Under the pieces are notes generated by a model. It saw only the letters and a list, made by a program, of their open reading frames with translations, did not search any database and was not told the origin of the DNA. A program made the translations under genes and the position numbers. A stretch of DNA of 64,000 nucleotides from a virus: positions 1 to 64,000 of IMG/VR virus record IMGVR_UViG_3300021376_000043; one strand, 5' to 3'. Below are positions 23,136 through 32,406 of this stretch, in pieces (position 1 is the first letter of the stretch; every line of letters starts with the position of its first letter).

Positions 23136-23158
23136 CCATAAGTATTTAAATCTTATGG
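23136..23158 (+). other. inverted repeat across the tape-measure start codon
   Basis: CCATAAG (23136-23142) and CTTATGG (23152-23158) are exact complements around a 9-nt AT loop. The ATG at 23155 lies in the second arm, so the mRNA could hide its own start codon. No exact TAAATA with normal spacing is present here. Confidence 0.4.
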
Positions 23159-25230
23159 ATCAAATACAGTTCCAGCAGTTTATAGATAAACTAAATCAAA
23201 TAGGGGTATCAATTGAACAACTAGTTAAAAACAGTGAAGTTGATCCCAAAAAAGATCCTAAAAAACCCGAATACAGTGCTTTAACTGGTAAAAAAGAATC
23301 ACGCCTTTCCCCCGGTGAAAAAAAGATAGAAGAAGAAAAGGGTACTATTTATGCTAAAGCATTTAATAAAATGCTTGATGAGTTTGAGCAAAATTTAAAG
23401 TCCGGTGAATCTAAAACAAAAGATCTTTTAAAGAAAAATTTAATAAAAGTAAGTTTAGATAGAGTTTCTAATAATGCTATTAATAGTTTAAAAAGAGTGT
23501 TTTCCGAGCAACAAGCAGACATTTTAAAGCAAAAAAAGAAAGAGCCGCAATCGGGAGGCGGTGGTGGTATACTCGGGATGCTCGGCGGATTAATGGGTGG
23601 TGGTGGCCCATTCGGTGTTTTAATAGCTGCAATTGCTGCAATAGGTGGGGTTGCTATAATTTACATGCTGATAAAAAACATAGATAAGATAGGCAATTTT
23701 TTAGCTAAAATAATTCCTGTTATAGGCGATTTTCTAGTAAAGACACTGCCAGTGGCTTTTGAGAGTATAGGTAAATTTTTTGTAAAAATTATACCTACAT
23801 TAAAGATTGTTTTTGATTTTATTAATAACTTAGTAAAAAATGTATTGTCAGGTTTACCACCGATAATCGATTCTATAGGAAAAATTGTTTTACCAATAAT
23901 CGAGAAGGTAGTAGATTTTTTTAAATATATAATAGCAAATATACCTCTTGTTTTAGAAAAGTTTTTTGGCGGGGTTAGAGACATAGTAATAGCTATTTTA
24001 GATAGATTGCCAGCAATACTACCTTTTGTGGTACAAATAGGTGAAATGATACGGGATGTAGTTTTAAAGCTTATAGATAAATTACCTGAAATTTTAAAAA
24101 TTATAAGTGATTTTTTACTACCTGTTATAAAAACAATAAAAGATATTGTTTTAGAATTAATACCACCCTTAGAAAGAATACTAACGTTAGTTTTGAAAAA
24201 AATAAAAGAACTTGCACCTTATGTAAAGGATATTTTAGTAGCAGCTTTTGAAACACTTAAATCTGTTATTAATAATTTACTCGATGCTATAAAACTGTTA
24301 ATCCCTTATCTAGGTGAAGCTTTAGTTATTGCAGCAAACGCATTAAAAGATGCAGTCAATGGTGTGTTTAATATATTTGATAAACTTATTGGTTTCTTTG
24401 AAAGGGTGGCTACTAAAGTATTAGATACAGTAAAAGATATCTTTCAGAAGTTTTCTGATGGGCTAAAATGGCTTTTAGATTTAGAGCCCACTAGAATACT
24501 TGCAACTGCAGGAGCTATAACCACACTAGGATTTGCTATTGCAGGGTTTGGTGCTGCGACACTAGGAGGAGGAGTAGCGTCTGCTGTAGGGGGTTTAGTT
24601 GGTAAAGTGGGCGGCGGTGGCCCCACAGAAGTAATACTTAGTTTAGCTAAAAATGCTGAAAATATCGATAAAGCTACTAAAGGAATAGATAGTTTAACCA
24701 CATTATTAGCTAGTGTTTCCGAGAAAAAATACGGAGATGCATTTAAAGATGAGATGACCAAGGTTAAAGAAGGTATTACAACACTTGCATCTTCGTTAAG
24801 CGAAGAGGAGCTTTCGAAACTACGAAAGATTACACAATTAAAAGAGGCTCTCTCTAAACCTATGGCTGAGTTTAACGTTAAAACACAAAGCATTAGAGAA
24901 ACTTCCAGCAATGTTACAGAGAAGAGTATTAGTAGCTTTAATGATCTGTATTCATCTACTACTTCACTTGATAAAAACGTAGTAGAATTGACTGCTGTTT
25001 TAAAAGAAATTAAAGGCAAATTTAGTCAATCGATAGAACTGCAGCAAAAACAAACAACATTAGCGTCTACTAGTGTAGAAAAGTTGCAAGATATTAGCGA
25101 CAAAAAATCTGCTTCTTCTAATGTTGTTGTAAGTAATAATAATAGTAATATTGTGTTTAGTGAAAAAGGAGCATCTAACCTAGAATTTAGAAGAGACTTT
25201 TCTAATAGGTTTGGAACACTTCAAACTTAA
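23155..25230 (+). CDS. gp29-like: tail tape measure protein (T4 gp29 position)
   Basis: The 691-residue protein has a coiled-coil N-terminus (about 1-130). A Gly-rich hydrophobic segment follows at about 135-180 (LGMLGGLMGGGGPFGVLIAA, then IGGVAIIYMLI). A long run of amphipathic helical repeats comes next, with recurrent PVIGDFL/LPPIIDSI/LPEILKIISDFL-type units at 180-450. A second Gly/Ala-rich segment lies near 445-490, then a charged helical tail. This layout is typical of tape measure proteins that set tail length and insert into the host membrane. It precedes the gp48-like gene, as gp29 does in T4. Confidence 0.85.
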   Translation: MDQIQFQQFIDKLNQIGVSIEQLVKNSEVDPKKDPKKPEYSALTGKKESRLSPGEKKIEEEKGTIYAKAFNKMLDEFEQNLKSGESKTKDLLKKNLIKVSLDRVSNNAINSLKRVFSEQQADILKQKKKEPQSGGGGGILGMLGGLMGGGGPFGVLIAAIAAIGGVAIIYMLIKNIDKIGNFLAKIIPVIGDFLVKTLPVAFESIGKFFVKIIPTLKIVFDFINNLVKNVLSGLPPIIDSIGKIVLPIIEKVVDFFKYIIANIPLVLEKFFGGVRDIVIAILDRLPAILPFVVQIGEMIRDVVLKLIDKLPEILKIISDFLLPVIKTIKDIVLELIPPLERILTLVLKKIKELAPYVKDILVAAFETLKSVINNLLDAIKLLIPYLGEALVIAANALKDAVNGVFNIFDKLIGFFERVATKVLDTVKDIFQKFSDGLKWLLDLEPTRILATAGAITTLGFAIAGFGAATLGGGVASAVGGLVGKVGGGGPTEVILSLAKNAENIDKATKGIDSLTTLLASVSEKKYGDAFKDEMTKVKEGITTLASSLSEEELSKLRKITQLKEALSKPMAEFNVKTQSIRETSSNVTEKSISSFNDLYSSTTSLDKNVVELTAVLKEIKGKFSQSIELQQKQTTLASTSVEKLQDISDKKSASSNVVVSNNNSNIVFSEKGASNLEFRRDFSNRFGTLQT

Positions 25231-25233
25231 ATA
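25226..25233 (+). promoter_or_regulatory. late promoter, CTTAAATA
   Basis: TAAATA starts in the tape-measure stop codon and ends 7 nt before ATG 25241. Confidence 0.6.
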
Positions 25234-25240
25234 ATAATTT

Positions 25241-26602
25241 ATGGATCACGTATTTTCAATAGCTAGAGTAAGAGATTTTAATACTTTTTCACAAAATAAT
25301 AACGTTGATGTTGAACCACCTTTATTAGTATCACCAAATAACACACCTTTAGGCTCTGGTATAGGTAAAAGCTTGGCGACACCACAAGGCGGAGTAGTAG
25401 ACGTTGTTTCTGATTTTTACTGGACTTATTCTAAATTAAGAGAATCAAGACAAGAAGTACCAAAAATAATTTTAACAGAAAGAAAACTTAAAACCAATGC
25501 TTTAATATCTCAGCTCAAGTATTCTTTAGGAGCGTCTGCAGATAATATTAAAGGTATAGTTAATAATTTGCCAGATGGTATTAAAAATCCCCTTTACAAT
25601 TTTATAAACCAGGTCAAGCAAAGCGATGCCGGTAAAAGCCTAGGTAATTCATCCGATGCTGTTAAAAGTAAAATAAATCAAATTGATTTTTTACAGGATA
25701 ATAACTCAATTTACGACAAGAATCCCTATCTTCTGCCCTATCAAAATTTATATATAACAGAGCCTACTGGATGGCAATTCTTAATACCTTATTTTGAAAA
25801 CTATAACAATTCTCAAAGCAACACTTTTGCTTCAGATGCTAATAATCCCGTACTCGGGTTACTGCAAAAAGGTGCAGATCTTGTGGGCGGTGTTGCTGAG
25901 ATAACTAGCGTACTAAGAAACCCTACACAAATATCTTTTACAGAAAAAACAAAATTTTATAATTACCCAACCGAAGGTGAAGAGCTTTCATTTTCATTTC
26001 CCCTAATTAATACAGGCAGTGCATCATTTAATGACGTAATTAAGAATTGGGAATTATTGTTCTTATTACTTTATAATAATAAACCATCGCGTAAAAACGT
26101 TGCAATTATCGATCCACCAGTAATTTATCAAGTAGAAATACCTGGTGTTAAATTTTTACCATTTTGCTATATAGCAGGAATTAATATTAATTTTAAAGGA
26201 TCTAGACGTGAACTTTCTTTTGAATTATCTACTATAGACAGTCTAAGCGTTGATAAAACTACAGAAAGTCGTAAAGGTGGTCCAGGGCAACTAAGATTAG
26301 ATACAATTAAAAAGACAGTAAGAGGATTTTCTAACATATCTACAGTAAGAAATATTACTACAATTATTCCAGACGCATATGAAATACAAATATCCTTAAA
26401 AAGTTTATTGCCTGACACTAAGAATTTTATGTATTCTGTTTTAAATAAAGAGCCGGTAGTATCTGCAAGCACGCTCTCACCTAATGTTAATAGCATTCTC
26501 AATCCATTCTCTAAGACACAACAAAACAATCAAGAATCTATTAACCTTAGATCAGTAGATACTAATATTTTGTCACCTGATATAAACACTTCTAACAGTT
26601 AA
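25241..26602 (+). CDS. gp48: baseplate tail-tube cap, T4 gp48-like
   Basis: The 453-residue protein is longer than T4 gp48 (364). Characteristic stretches are NPYLLPYQNLYITEPTGWQF, ISFTEKTKFYNYPTEGEELS, a KNWELLFLLLYNNKPSRKNV helix and PVIYQVEIPGVKFLPFCYIA. The N-terminal third is a Ser/Lys-rich linker with amphipathic helices. It would cap the hub and receive the tape measure and the first tube ring. It is directly after the tape measure gene, the T4 order 29-48. Confidence is good on motif and order. Confidence 0.75.
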   Translation: MDHVFSIARVRDFNTFSQNNNVDVEPPLLVSPNNTPLGSGIGKSLATPQGGVVDVVSDFYWTYSKLRESRQEVPKIILTERKLKTNALISQLKYSLGASADNIKGIVNNLPDGIKNPLYNFINQVKQSDAGKSLGNSSDAVKSKINQIDFLQDNNSIYDKNPYLLPYQNLYITEPTGWQFLIPYFENYNNSQSNTFASDANNPVLGLLQKGADLVGGVAEITSVLRNPTQISFTEKTKFYNYPTEGEELSFSFPLINTGSASFNDVIKNWELLFLLLYNNKPSRKNVAIIDPPVIYQVEIPGVKFLPFCYIAGININFKGSRRELSFELSTIDSLSVDKTTESRKGGPGQLRLDTIKKTVRGFSNISTVRNITTIIPDAYEIQISLKSLLPDTKNFMYSVLNKEPVVSASTLSPNVNSILNPFSKTQQNNQESINLRSVDTNILSPDINTSNS

Positions 26603-26625
26603 TGGTTTGTCTAATTGTATTTTTT

Positions 26626-26633
26626 AATAAGTA
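26626..26633 (+). promoter_or_regulatory. late promoter variant, AATAAGTA
   Basis: TAAGTA ends 5 nt before ATG 26639; a one-base variant of the TAAATA element at the usual spacing. Confidence 0.5.
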
Positions 26634-26638
26634 TTCTT

Positions 26639-27001
26639 ATGGAAGGCGACTATCAAAATAGTATTTCATCTCTACCACCGCTAAAAACAACTAGATATGA
26701 AAATATATTTAAATTATATAAAACAGAAGATAATTTTTACTTTTACAATCTTTTACAATCAATATACTTACCCGAAAACATAGACGAAACTACGATTTAT
26801 TATCAACAGGCAACCACAAAAATGCCTTGGACAGTGATTAGTTACAACGCATATAAAACTACAGATTTATGGTGGTTAATATGTTTAGCAAACAATATTT
26901 TTAATCCTATAAAGTTTCCGGAAGAAGGATCTTTAATTAAAATTATTAAACCTCAGTATGTTACTCAAATTTTAAACGAAATTTCAAATAATTTAATTTA
27001 A
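26639..27001 (+). CDS. gp53: baseplate wedge protein, T4 gp53-like
   Basis: 120 residues from ATG 26639; an upstream TTG at 26615 is unlikely because the late element lies just before 26639. Motifs are TTRYENIFKLYKTEDNFYFY, MPWTVISYNAYKTTDLWWLI and CLANNIFNPIKFPEEGSLIK. The Tyr-x-Thr-Asp-Leu-Trp-Trp helix, the NP turn and the 'G-S-L-I-K-I' strand match gp53/LysM-like wedge proteins. It is shorter than T4 gp53 (196). It joins wedges around the hub. Confidence 0.75.
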   Translation: MEGDYQNSISSLPPLKTTRYENIFKLYKTEDNFYFYNLLQSIYLPENIDETTIYYQQATTKMPWTVISYNAYKTTDLWWLICLANNIFNPIKFPEEGSLIKIIKPQYVTQILNEISNNLI

Positions 27002-27002
27002 T

Positions 27003-28541
27003 ATGTCTACTTCTATTATAGATTTTGATACTATTATTAATTCTTCGAAATTTAGATTTAAAGTAGGATTGTTTAATACCGATAATAGATATCAAGAATT
27101 AAAACCCGGCGCTATAAAACAATTAGTAATAGAAGATATATTTTTTAATTATTTTCACAAAGGTTATATTATCTTAAACAATACATTTGACGCAGTAGAA
27201 AGAGTTTCAGGAATTACTGTTGGATCTAACCCCTCTTCTCTTAAACAACAGCAAGGAAGAGGGTTTATTTTTAAAGGTGATTCTAGAGATATTCTTTCTA
27301 TAGATATAATGCCTAAACTCGATGAACAGCCTTTTTCATCAAAAAATTCTAAACAAGGTGATGAGATATTTAGATTGTTTTTTAATTTTGCTATCTATAA
27401 TTCAGAAGAAATACCCGGTGAAAACGCAGGAGAAAAATTTAAAAAATTATTTTTTTGGGATCTTTATTATGAACTTTTACTTGAAAAAAATTCATATTTT
27501 TCAACAGGAAATTATGTAAGTTTATCCGGTAATAATGCAGATAATACAGAAAGAACAGTCTTTACCGGTGATGCAGTAAAGAATTTTTTACAAGAATTCT
27601 TTTCTCCAGAAGACGGACTACCTATTACAATAGGTGAGCCGTTTGATCAAGGCAGTACTAACGTGTTTTTTTCAGCGCCCGCAAAATTTAAAGGTATTGA
27701 TTGCTTAGAGTATCTTTTATCAAGACATGTATCTTCTGCAGATTCGAATTACGACAGAGCTTTTTTAAGATTAGGGAGAGGAAATCCCGTATTTAAATTC
27801 GAAAGCTTAAAAGACATATTCTCTAAATCAGTAAGTGTAGATTCTAGCGGAATAAAGCTCGGCGAGTATTATTTAGAAACCTTTAAAATCGGTACATACT
27901 CTGATGTGAATAATGAATATACACTTGAAAAATTACAATTTACACCTTCCAATGCATTATTTTTTCAAAAATTTGGTACTATTCAAAATTTTTCTTACGA
28001 TTTTATGCCAGGGCTTTATTCTCAACAAGAGATAGCTACCTTTCTCGTGCATAGCTATGATTTTGATGATAAAACGTTTTCTATAGAAGAAGAACGCAAC
28101 ACTGCATCTAGTTCTCTGAGTACATATAACCAAAATTATGTATTACCTTTCAGTAAGTATGCAAAACAAAGCGCGTATTCGAATTTTTTAATTGGAAAAT
28201 ACAGGGAAGAAAATAAAAACGTTAAACATTCTTTTACAGTTTCCGATAACCCCAATCAAAGATTAAATGCCGGTAGAAATAGTGTTTTGTTTAATAGTAT
28301 ATTTCTCAATAATACGGTTTTATTTAAAGTTCCAGGATCTACCCATAGAGAAGCTGGTAAATTTATAGGTATAGATAGAGATGGGTCTTATGAATACACA
28401 GATTTCGATAATAAAATGTTAGGCGTATACTTTATAGTTGAAGTCAAGCATATTTTTTCAGGCGGTGACTATTATAATGAGCTTAGATGTATTAAAACAT
28501 ATTCTTCAAAAGATATTTTTATTAATAAGGAAAGCAAATAA
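27003..28541 (+). CDS. gp27-like: baseplate hub protein, T4 gp27-like
   Basis: The 512-residue protein has the arrangement of hub proteins of the gp27/gpD type. It has beta-rich N-terminal domains (IKQLVIEDIFFNYFHKGYII), a middle with FKGIDCLEYLLSRH and FKFESLKDIFSK, and a C-terminal NSVLFNSIFLNNTVLFKVPG, HREAGKFIGIDR and MLGVYFIVEVKHIFSGGDYY. This last segment resembles the closing beta-barrel of hub proteins that grip the spike. It lies 1 nt after gp53 and overlaps the next start by 1 nt (TAATG), with AAGGAAAG before the next ATG. Confidence 0.7.
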   Translation: MSTSIIDFDTIINSSKFRFKVGLFNTDNRYQELKPGAIKQLVIEDIFFNYFHKGYIILNNTFDAVERVSGITVGSNPSSLKQQQGRGFIFKGDSRDILSIDIMPKLDEQPFSSKNSKQGDEIFRLFFNFAIYNSEEIPGENAGEKFKKLFFWDLYYELLLEKNSYFSTGNYVSLSGNNADNTERTVFTGDAVKNFLQEFFSPEDGLPITIGEPFDQGSTNVFFSAPAKFKGIDCLEYLLSRHVSSADSNYDRAFLRLGRGNPVFKFESLKDIFSKSVSVDSSGIKLGEYYLETFKIGTYSDVNNEYTLEKLQFTPSNALFFQKFGTIQNFSYDFMPGLYSQQEIATFLVHSYDFDDKTFSIEEERNTASSSLSTYNQNYVLPFSKYAKQSAYSNFLIGKYREENKNVKHSFTVSDNPNQRLNAGRNSVLFNSIFLNNTVLFKVPGSTHREAGKFIGIDRDGSYEYTDFDNKMLGVYFIVEVKHIFSGGDYYNELRCIKTYSSKDIFINKESK

Positions 28542-30493
28542 TGTTAAAAACAACAACAAAAACTATTTATCCTGATTTAGTTGATAACCCTATCTGCAAT
28601 TCAATAGAGTTTATAAAACTTTACTCAAATTATCTTGAAAGTATTGGTAGTATTAGTTCACCTCTTTCTTCTAACAACAGTACTAGCACCTCTTATTCAG
28701 TTAATGTTAAGCTAGATGCATATTTCTCTAGCAATGCAGATAAGGGAAGAATTTCTTCTATAACTAACGAAAAATTAACAAGTAATAGTTTAGCTGTTAA
28801 TAGCTCTATTATACCTATAGGTAGCAGAGTAGACATACCAGGTGCAGGTCAAAGAATAGCAGACGATATCATACCTCAGGTAATTGAAATCACAGGTAAC
28901 GTGCCAGTAATATGTCTATTTTTTAATACTAAGGAAGAAGCAACATCATTCTTAAGAGCTAATAGTAAAGAAGTAACAGTTACCGTTACACCGCAAAATA
29001 TTCCTCAACAGGTATTGCCATCTAAAAAGCAAAAAGGTATAGAATCAGAAGCTAATTCTTTCGACGCCGGTGATCTATCATTGCAGATGTCTTTAGCTTT
29101 AAATTATTGGAAAGCTTTAAGATCTGGTGACCCTGTAACTAGCTTAAAAAAGTTTTACTTACAGTTAAATAATACGGTTTTTAATGACCTAAACAACGAT
29201 TTTATTTTTTATTGGTTTAAAAAATTTAACAACACATTAAATGAAATAAAAGATTCATTATCTTTAAAGTTAGACTCTGTTTTAAGCGGTCCTAGCGATA
29301 GTGTAGGCAGTATTGTAAATAGCAAAATTAAATTTAATGATAATGTATCACCTTATTTTGATGTTTTTTGTAGTATGGGAGGGCCTAATCAATTACCTGC
29401 TTCAGTATTAAATAAATTAAGCGCTGTTTCTAGAAGTGTTTATGATGATTTAAATATTAAAACAACATCGCTGCAGCGAAATAATTTAATTAACATTCAA
29501 AAAGTTTCAGAAGACGACGCACTAACAAATCTAAAATCCGATACTACAGTAGCTCACGGTACTAATCTTGTAACTGACTATAAATTTTATTTAGATTTCT
29601 ATAATAACTTAAGCAGTCTTGTTAGTATCTTAACGGATAAATTTAAAAACACCCTGCCTTACATTGCGTTTTTTAGTAATTTTAACGATAATACAGCTTA
29701 CAATCCTAGAGATACTTTAAAAAACATTCAAAAAATAGAAAATATTTATTTTCAAAAAAATATAGAAAACAAAATAGTGCAGTTAGATCTCTTACAAAAT
29801 ATTTCTATACCTTCATTAAAGGATAAAACGATAAAAAGCTCTCTTAATGTAAGCGTTGCAACAACAAGCAATACAAAAAACACGCAATCTATAAACAATA
29901 CATTTCTTAATAAAGAAAATGATACTAGACTACCGATACCTGTATCTAATTCATCATCTGCAAAAGCTAAAAACGCAGCATCCGTAAATAAAGTTAAGGA
30001 ACCCAATGCTAAATTAGTTAATTTAAACTCCAATATTCAAAAACAAGGTCTAAAAGAGTCAAAAAACGATAATAACATGGCATCTACTGTTGCTAATAAT
30101 GAGAAAACCACACAAAAACCTACTCTTGATACACCTAACACTCTACCGTCTAAAAACTCATCAGAATTTTCTAGTATTGGATCAATCGCTACAGGGCTTC
30201 AACCCGGAGATCCTAATATAAGTGCTTCGCTTTCTAATATTGAACAAGCTAAAAACGTTGCTTGTGACTTCAAACTACCTGAACCGCCAGATATAAATTT
30301 TGATTTACTTACAAATTCAAATGTCGACTTTAATCCTACTTCTCTATTATCAAAATTAGGGGGCTTTTCGTTTAATCTGCCTAAGCTAGACGGTTTTGTA
30401 AGTTCACTTACTTCATTAATACCAAATTTTAATGAATTATGGAAAGGATTTAATTCAAAGCTATTTGACTGTAAAAATAAAAACGATTATTAG
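28541..30493 (+). CDS. hub-associated protein with degenerate 3D (double-psi barrel) domain
   Basis: The 650-residue protein carries, at about 53-140, a stretch matching the '3D' domain of peptidoglycan lytic enzymes: SLAVNSSIIPIGSRVDIPGA, GQRIADDI, then VPVICLFFNTKEEATSFLRA. The 3D fold is named for three conserved Asp. Here the first is Asn87 and the third Cys125; only the middle one (D108/D109) remains, so catalysis is doubtful. The rest is helical, then a long Ser/Asn/Lys linker (about 430-560) and a Pro/Asp/Phe-rich C-terminus. It sits in the T4 gp5 (spike-lysozyme) neighbourhood and may replace it structurally. Confidence 0.6.
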   Translation: MLKTTTKTIYPDLVDNPICNSIEFIKLYSNYLESIGSISSPLSSNNSTSTSYSVNVKLDAYFSSNADKGRISSITNEKLTSNSLAVNSSIIPIGSRVDIPGAGQRIADDIIPQVIEITGNVPVICLFFNTKEEATSFLRANSKEVTVTVTPQNIPQQVLPSKKQKGIESEANSFDAGDLSLQMSLALNYWKALRSGDPVTSLKKFYLQLNNTVFNDLNNDFIFYWFKKFNNTLNEIKDSLSLKLDSVLSGPSDSVGSIVNSKIKFNDNVSPYFDVFCSMGGPNQLPASVLNKLSAVSRSVYDDLNIKTTSLQRNNLINIQKVSEDDALTNLKSDTTVAHGTNLVTDYKFYLDFYNNLSSLVSILTDKFKNTLPYIAFFSNFNDNTAYNPRDTLKNIQKIENIYFQKNIENKIVQLDLLQNISIPSLKDKTIKSSLNVSVATTSNTKNTQSINNTFLNKENDTRLPIPVSNSSSAKAKNAASVNKVKEPNAKLVNLNSNIQKQGLKESKNDNNMASTVANNEKTTQKPTLDTPNTLPSKNSSEFSSIGSIATGLQPGDPNISASLSNIEQAKNVACDFKLPEPPDINFDLLTNSNVDFNPTSLLSKLGGFSFNLPKLDGFVSSLTSLIPNFNELWKGFNSKLFDCKNKNDY

Positions 30494-30954
30494 TCAATTA
30501 CCTCAGCATCAATAATTTTAGCACTCTTATTCGCGCTGTCTATTAGCATTTTAAATACTTGTTCTCTAGTAGCCAGTAGTTTATTTTGACTATCAACTTC
30601 TTTTAATTCTTTTCGCGACGCTATATCCATCTCTTTGGCTTTTATAACTGTATCATTTCTTTTGTCCGTAACTATTATCTTGTTGAGTGTCTCTATAGCA
30701 GTTGCCGTAGCACCAATAAGCTCAGCAAGAGACCCTACATCCTTGCTCTCAGGAGCAGAAGATATGTAATCCTTCACATTTGACACAACTTCAATACTCT
30801 CCTCTACAAGTTTACCTGCTTTTTCAATAACAAACTTTTCCATATTTTCTTTTGTTAGCGGATTCTTCTCTTTTTCTGCTTGTTTTGCTTTTTCAGTCGC
30901 GTCATTAAGCTGTGACAACAAATCACCGACCATTTCATTAAGCTCTTCGCTCAT
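30490..30954 (-). CDS. gp16-like: terminase small subunit candidate, T4 gp16-like
   Basis: This 154-residue helical protein has KFVIEKAGKLVEESIEVVSN, VKDYISSAPESKDVGSLAEL and IGATATAIETLNKIIV. The 'SAP-(x)-KD-(x)-SLAELI' segment followed by a coiled-coil helix resembles small terminases of T4-like phages (T4: DSPRHMEVFATLMGQM). It would recognise DNA ends and stimulate gp17. Minus strand, with a late element 5 nt before ATG and tail-to-tail overlap (TTAG) with the hub gene. It is far from gp17, unlike T4, so the call is moderate. Confidence 0.5.
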   Translation of the reverse strand: MSEELNEMVGDLLSQLNDATEKAKQAEKEKNPLTKENMEKFVIEKAGKLVEESIEVVSNVKDYISSAPESKDVGSLAELIGATATAIETLNKIIVTDKRNDTVIKAKEMDIASRKELKEVDSQNKLLATREQVFKMLIDSANKSAKIIDAEVID

Positions 30955-30959
30955 AATAA

Positions 30960-30967
30960 TATTTATT
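30960..30967 (-). promoter_or_regulatory. late promoter, AATAAATA
   Basis: Minus-strand element ending 5 nt before ATG 30954; divergent to the dUTPase early promoter 6 bp away. Confidence 0.7.
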
Positions 30968-30972
30968 TACTA

Positions 30973-31006
30973 TTGATTTTTATAAACTCACTTTTATAAT
31001 CGAAAT
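30973..31006 (+). promoter_or_regulatory. early promoter, leaderless geometry (dUTPase)
   Basis: TTGATT 30973-30978, 16 bp, consensus TATAAT 30995-31000, 6 nt, ATG 31007. This is the best example of the class. Confidence 0.8.
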
Positions 31007-31480
31007 ATGTATAATAATAAGATTATTAATGAAAATGATCCTAATTTAAAGTTTTTACCTGTCTTAAAGTTTAAAAAGATACATGAGCTTGCAAAATTAC
31101 CGTTTAAAAATCATGAATCTGATACAGGTTACGATGTTTATTCTATAGAAGATAAGATAATCCCTGCAAAGGGTAGCGCTATAGTAGATGTTGGGCTTAA
31201 ATTTGCATCTATACCAGAAGGCTATTGGATTAAAGTCGAATCTCGTAGTGGATTAGGTTTTAAGCACGGAATTATGGCGCATCCAGGTATTATTGACAGT
31301 GGCTACAGAGGCGACGCAGGAGTAAAACTGTATAATCTTACAGATACCGATTATCAAGTCAAAGTAGGTGATAGAGTCGCGCAATTCGCTCTTTATTTTA
31401 CACTCTCTATGCCTGTTGAATGGGGTGAAGTAGAAGAATCTCAAAGAGGTGAAAAGGGTTTTGGTTCTTCAGGTAAATAA
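31007..31480 (+). CDS. dut: dUTP diphosphatase (trimeric dUTPase)
   Basis: The 157-residue protein has all five motifs in order: DTGYDVYS (39-46), SRSGLG (79-84), GIIDSGYRG (94-102, catalytic Asp97 and substrate Tyr100), GDRVAQ (121-126) and the C-terminal P-loop-like arm RGEKGFGSSG (147-156). It cleaves dUTP to dUMP and PPi, keeping uracil out of phage DNA and feeding dTMP synthesis. It is driven by the complete early promoter directly upstream and is followed without a gap by gp44 (TAATG), so both are early. Confidence 0.96.
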   Translation: MYNNKIINENDPNLKFLPVLKFKKIHELAKLPFKNHESDTGYDVYSIEDKIIPAKGSAIVDVGLKFASIPEGYWIKVESRSGLGFKHGIMAHPGIIDSGYRGDAGVKLYNLTDTDYQVKVGDRVAQFALYFTLSMPVEWGEVEESQRGEKGFGSSGK

Positions 31481-32406
31481 TGAAAGTAGATTTTAATAAT
31501 TTATGGGTTGAAAAGTATAGACCTAAAACTTTAGATGATTTTATAATATCTGATACTAATAAAGCAATTATAGAGTCATTTAAAAACAAAAAAGAAATAC
31601 CTAACTTATTATTTACAGGTACTCCAGGCTTAGGTAAAACATCTCTAGCTAAAATTATTGTTAATAGTATTCTAGAATGTCAATACCTTTATATTAATGC
31701 TAGTGATGAAAACGGTATCGATACCATTCGCAACAAAGTTACTAGCTTTGCACAAACAAAAAGTATAGACGGCTCTATTAAGGTTATAATATTAGATGAA
31801 ACGGATGGGCTGTCACCAGATGCACAAAGAGCTTTACGTAATACAATGGAAGAATTTGCAAAAATTACAAGATTTATACTTACTGCTAATTATAGATACA
31901 GAGTAATACCACCTTTACAAAGCAGGTGTCAGAGTATCGACTTAACCCCACCGCTTGAAGGTGTTGTGAAAAGATGTGCATCTATACTAAAAGCAGAAAA
32001 GATAGAAATTGATCAGTCGCAAAAAACAATTTTATTAGATTTTATTAAATCTAATTACCCCGACCTTAGAAAATGTATTAACGAGATGCAAAAGCATTCA
32101 AGTACAGGAAAATTAATCTTAGATAACATAAAGAATAATGAAGTGCTAGACCTTATCTTTAATGAAATAAAAAAGAAAAACATTATCTTATTAAGAAAAG
32201 CATTAATAGAAAATGAATCAAAATTTAATAACGACTATGTTACGTTATTAAGAAATTTATTTAATTTTATTGACAGTAATGAAAAAGATTTAAAGCTTAA
32301 AAAGCATTTTTTATTAGTAATTGCTGAGCATTTATATAGAAGCAGTTTTGTAGTAGATCAAGAAATTAATTGCTATAGTTGTTTAATTAATTTAGCTAAT
32401 TATTAG
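31480..32406 (+). CDS. gp44: clamp loader ATPase, T4 gp44-like
   Basis: The 308-residue AAA+ protein has an N-terminal LWVEKYRPKTLDDF, Walker A GTPGLGKTS (47-55), Walker B IILDETD near 103-109, sensor 1 FILTANY and an arginine finger SRC near 148-150. A C-terminal collar domain is helical. It opens and loads the gp45 clamp at primer ends; the gp62 partner is not seen in the window. ATG overlaps the dUTPase stop by 1 nt, so translation is coupled. The TAG stop shares TTAG with the convergent minus-strand gene. Confidence 0.93.
   Translation: MKVDFNNLWVEKYRPKTLDDFIISDTNKAIIESFKNKKEIPNLLFTGTPGLGKTSLAKIIVNSILECQYLYINASDENGIDTIRNKVTSFAQTKSIDGSIKVIILDETDGLSPDAQRALRNTMEEFAKITRFILTANYRYRVIPPLQSRCQSIDLTPPLEGVVKRCASILKAEKIEIDQSQKTILLDFIKSNYPDLRKCINEMQKHSSTGKLILDNIKNNEVLDLIFNEIKKKNIILLRKALIENESKFNNDYVTLLRNLFNFIDSNEKDLKLKKHFLLVIAEHLYRSSFVVDQEINCYSCLINLANY

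Noticed and set aside
24444-25019. Minus-strand 191-codon frame within the tape measure gene
   Set aside because: Shadow of a helical repeat region; no promoter element with start spacing on the minus strand.
26615-26638. TTG at 26615 as start of the gp53-like protein
   Set aside because: TAAGTA at 26628-26633 and ATG 26639 fit the usual late spacing, and family similarity begins at 26639.
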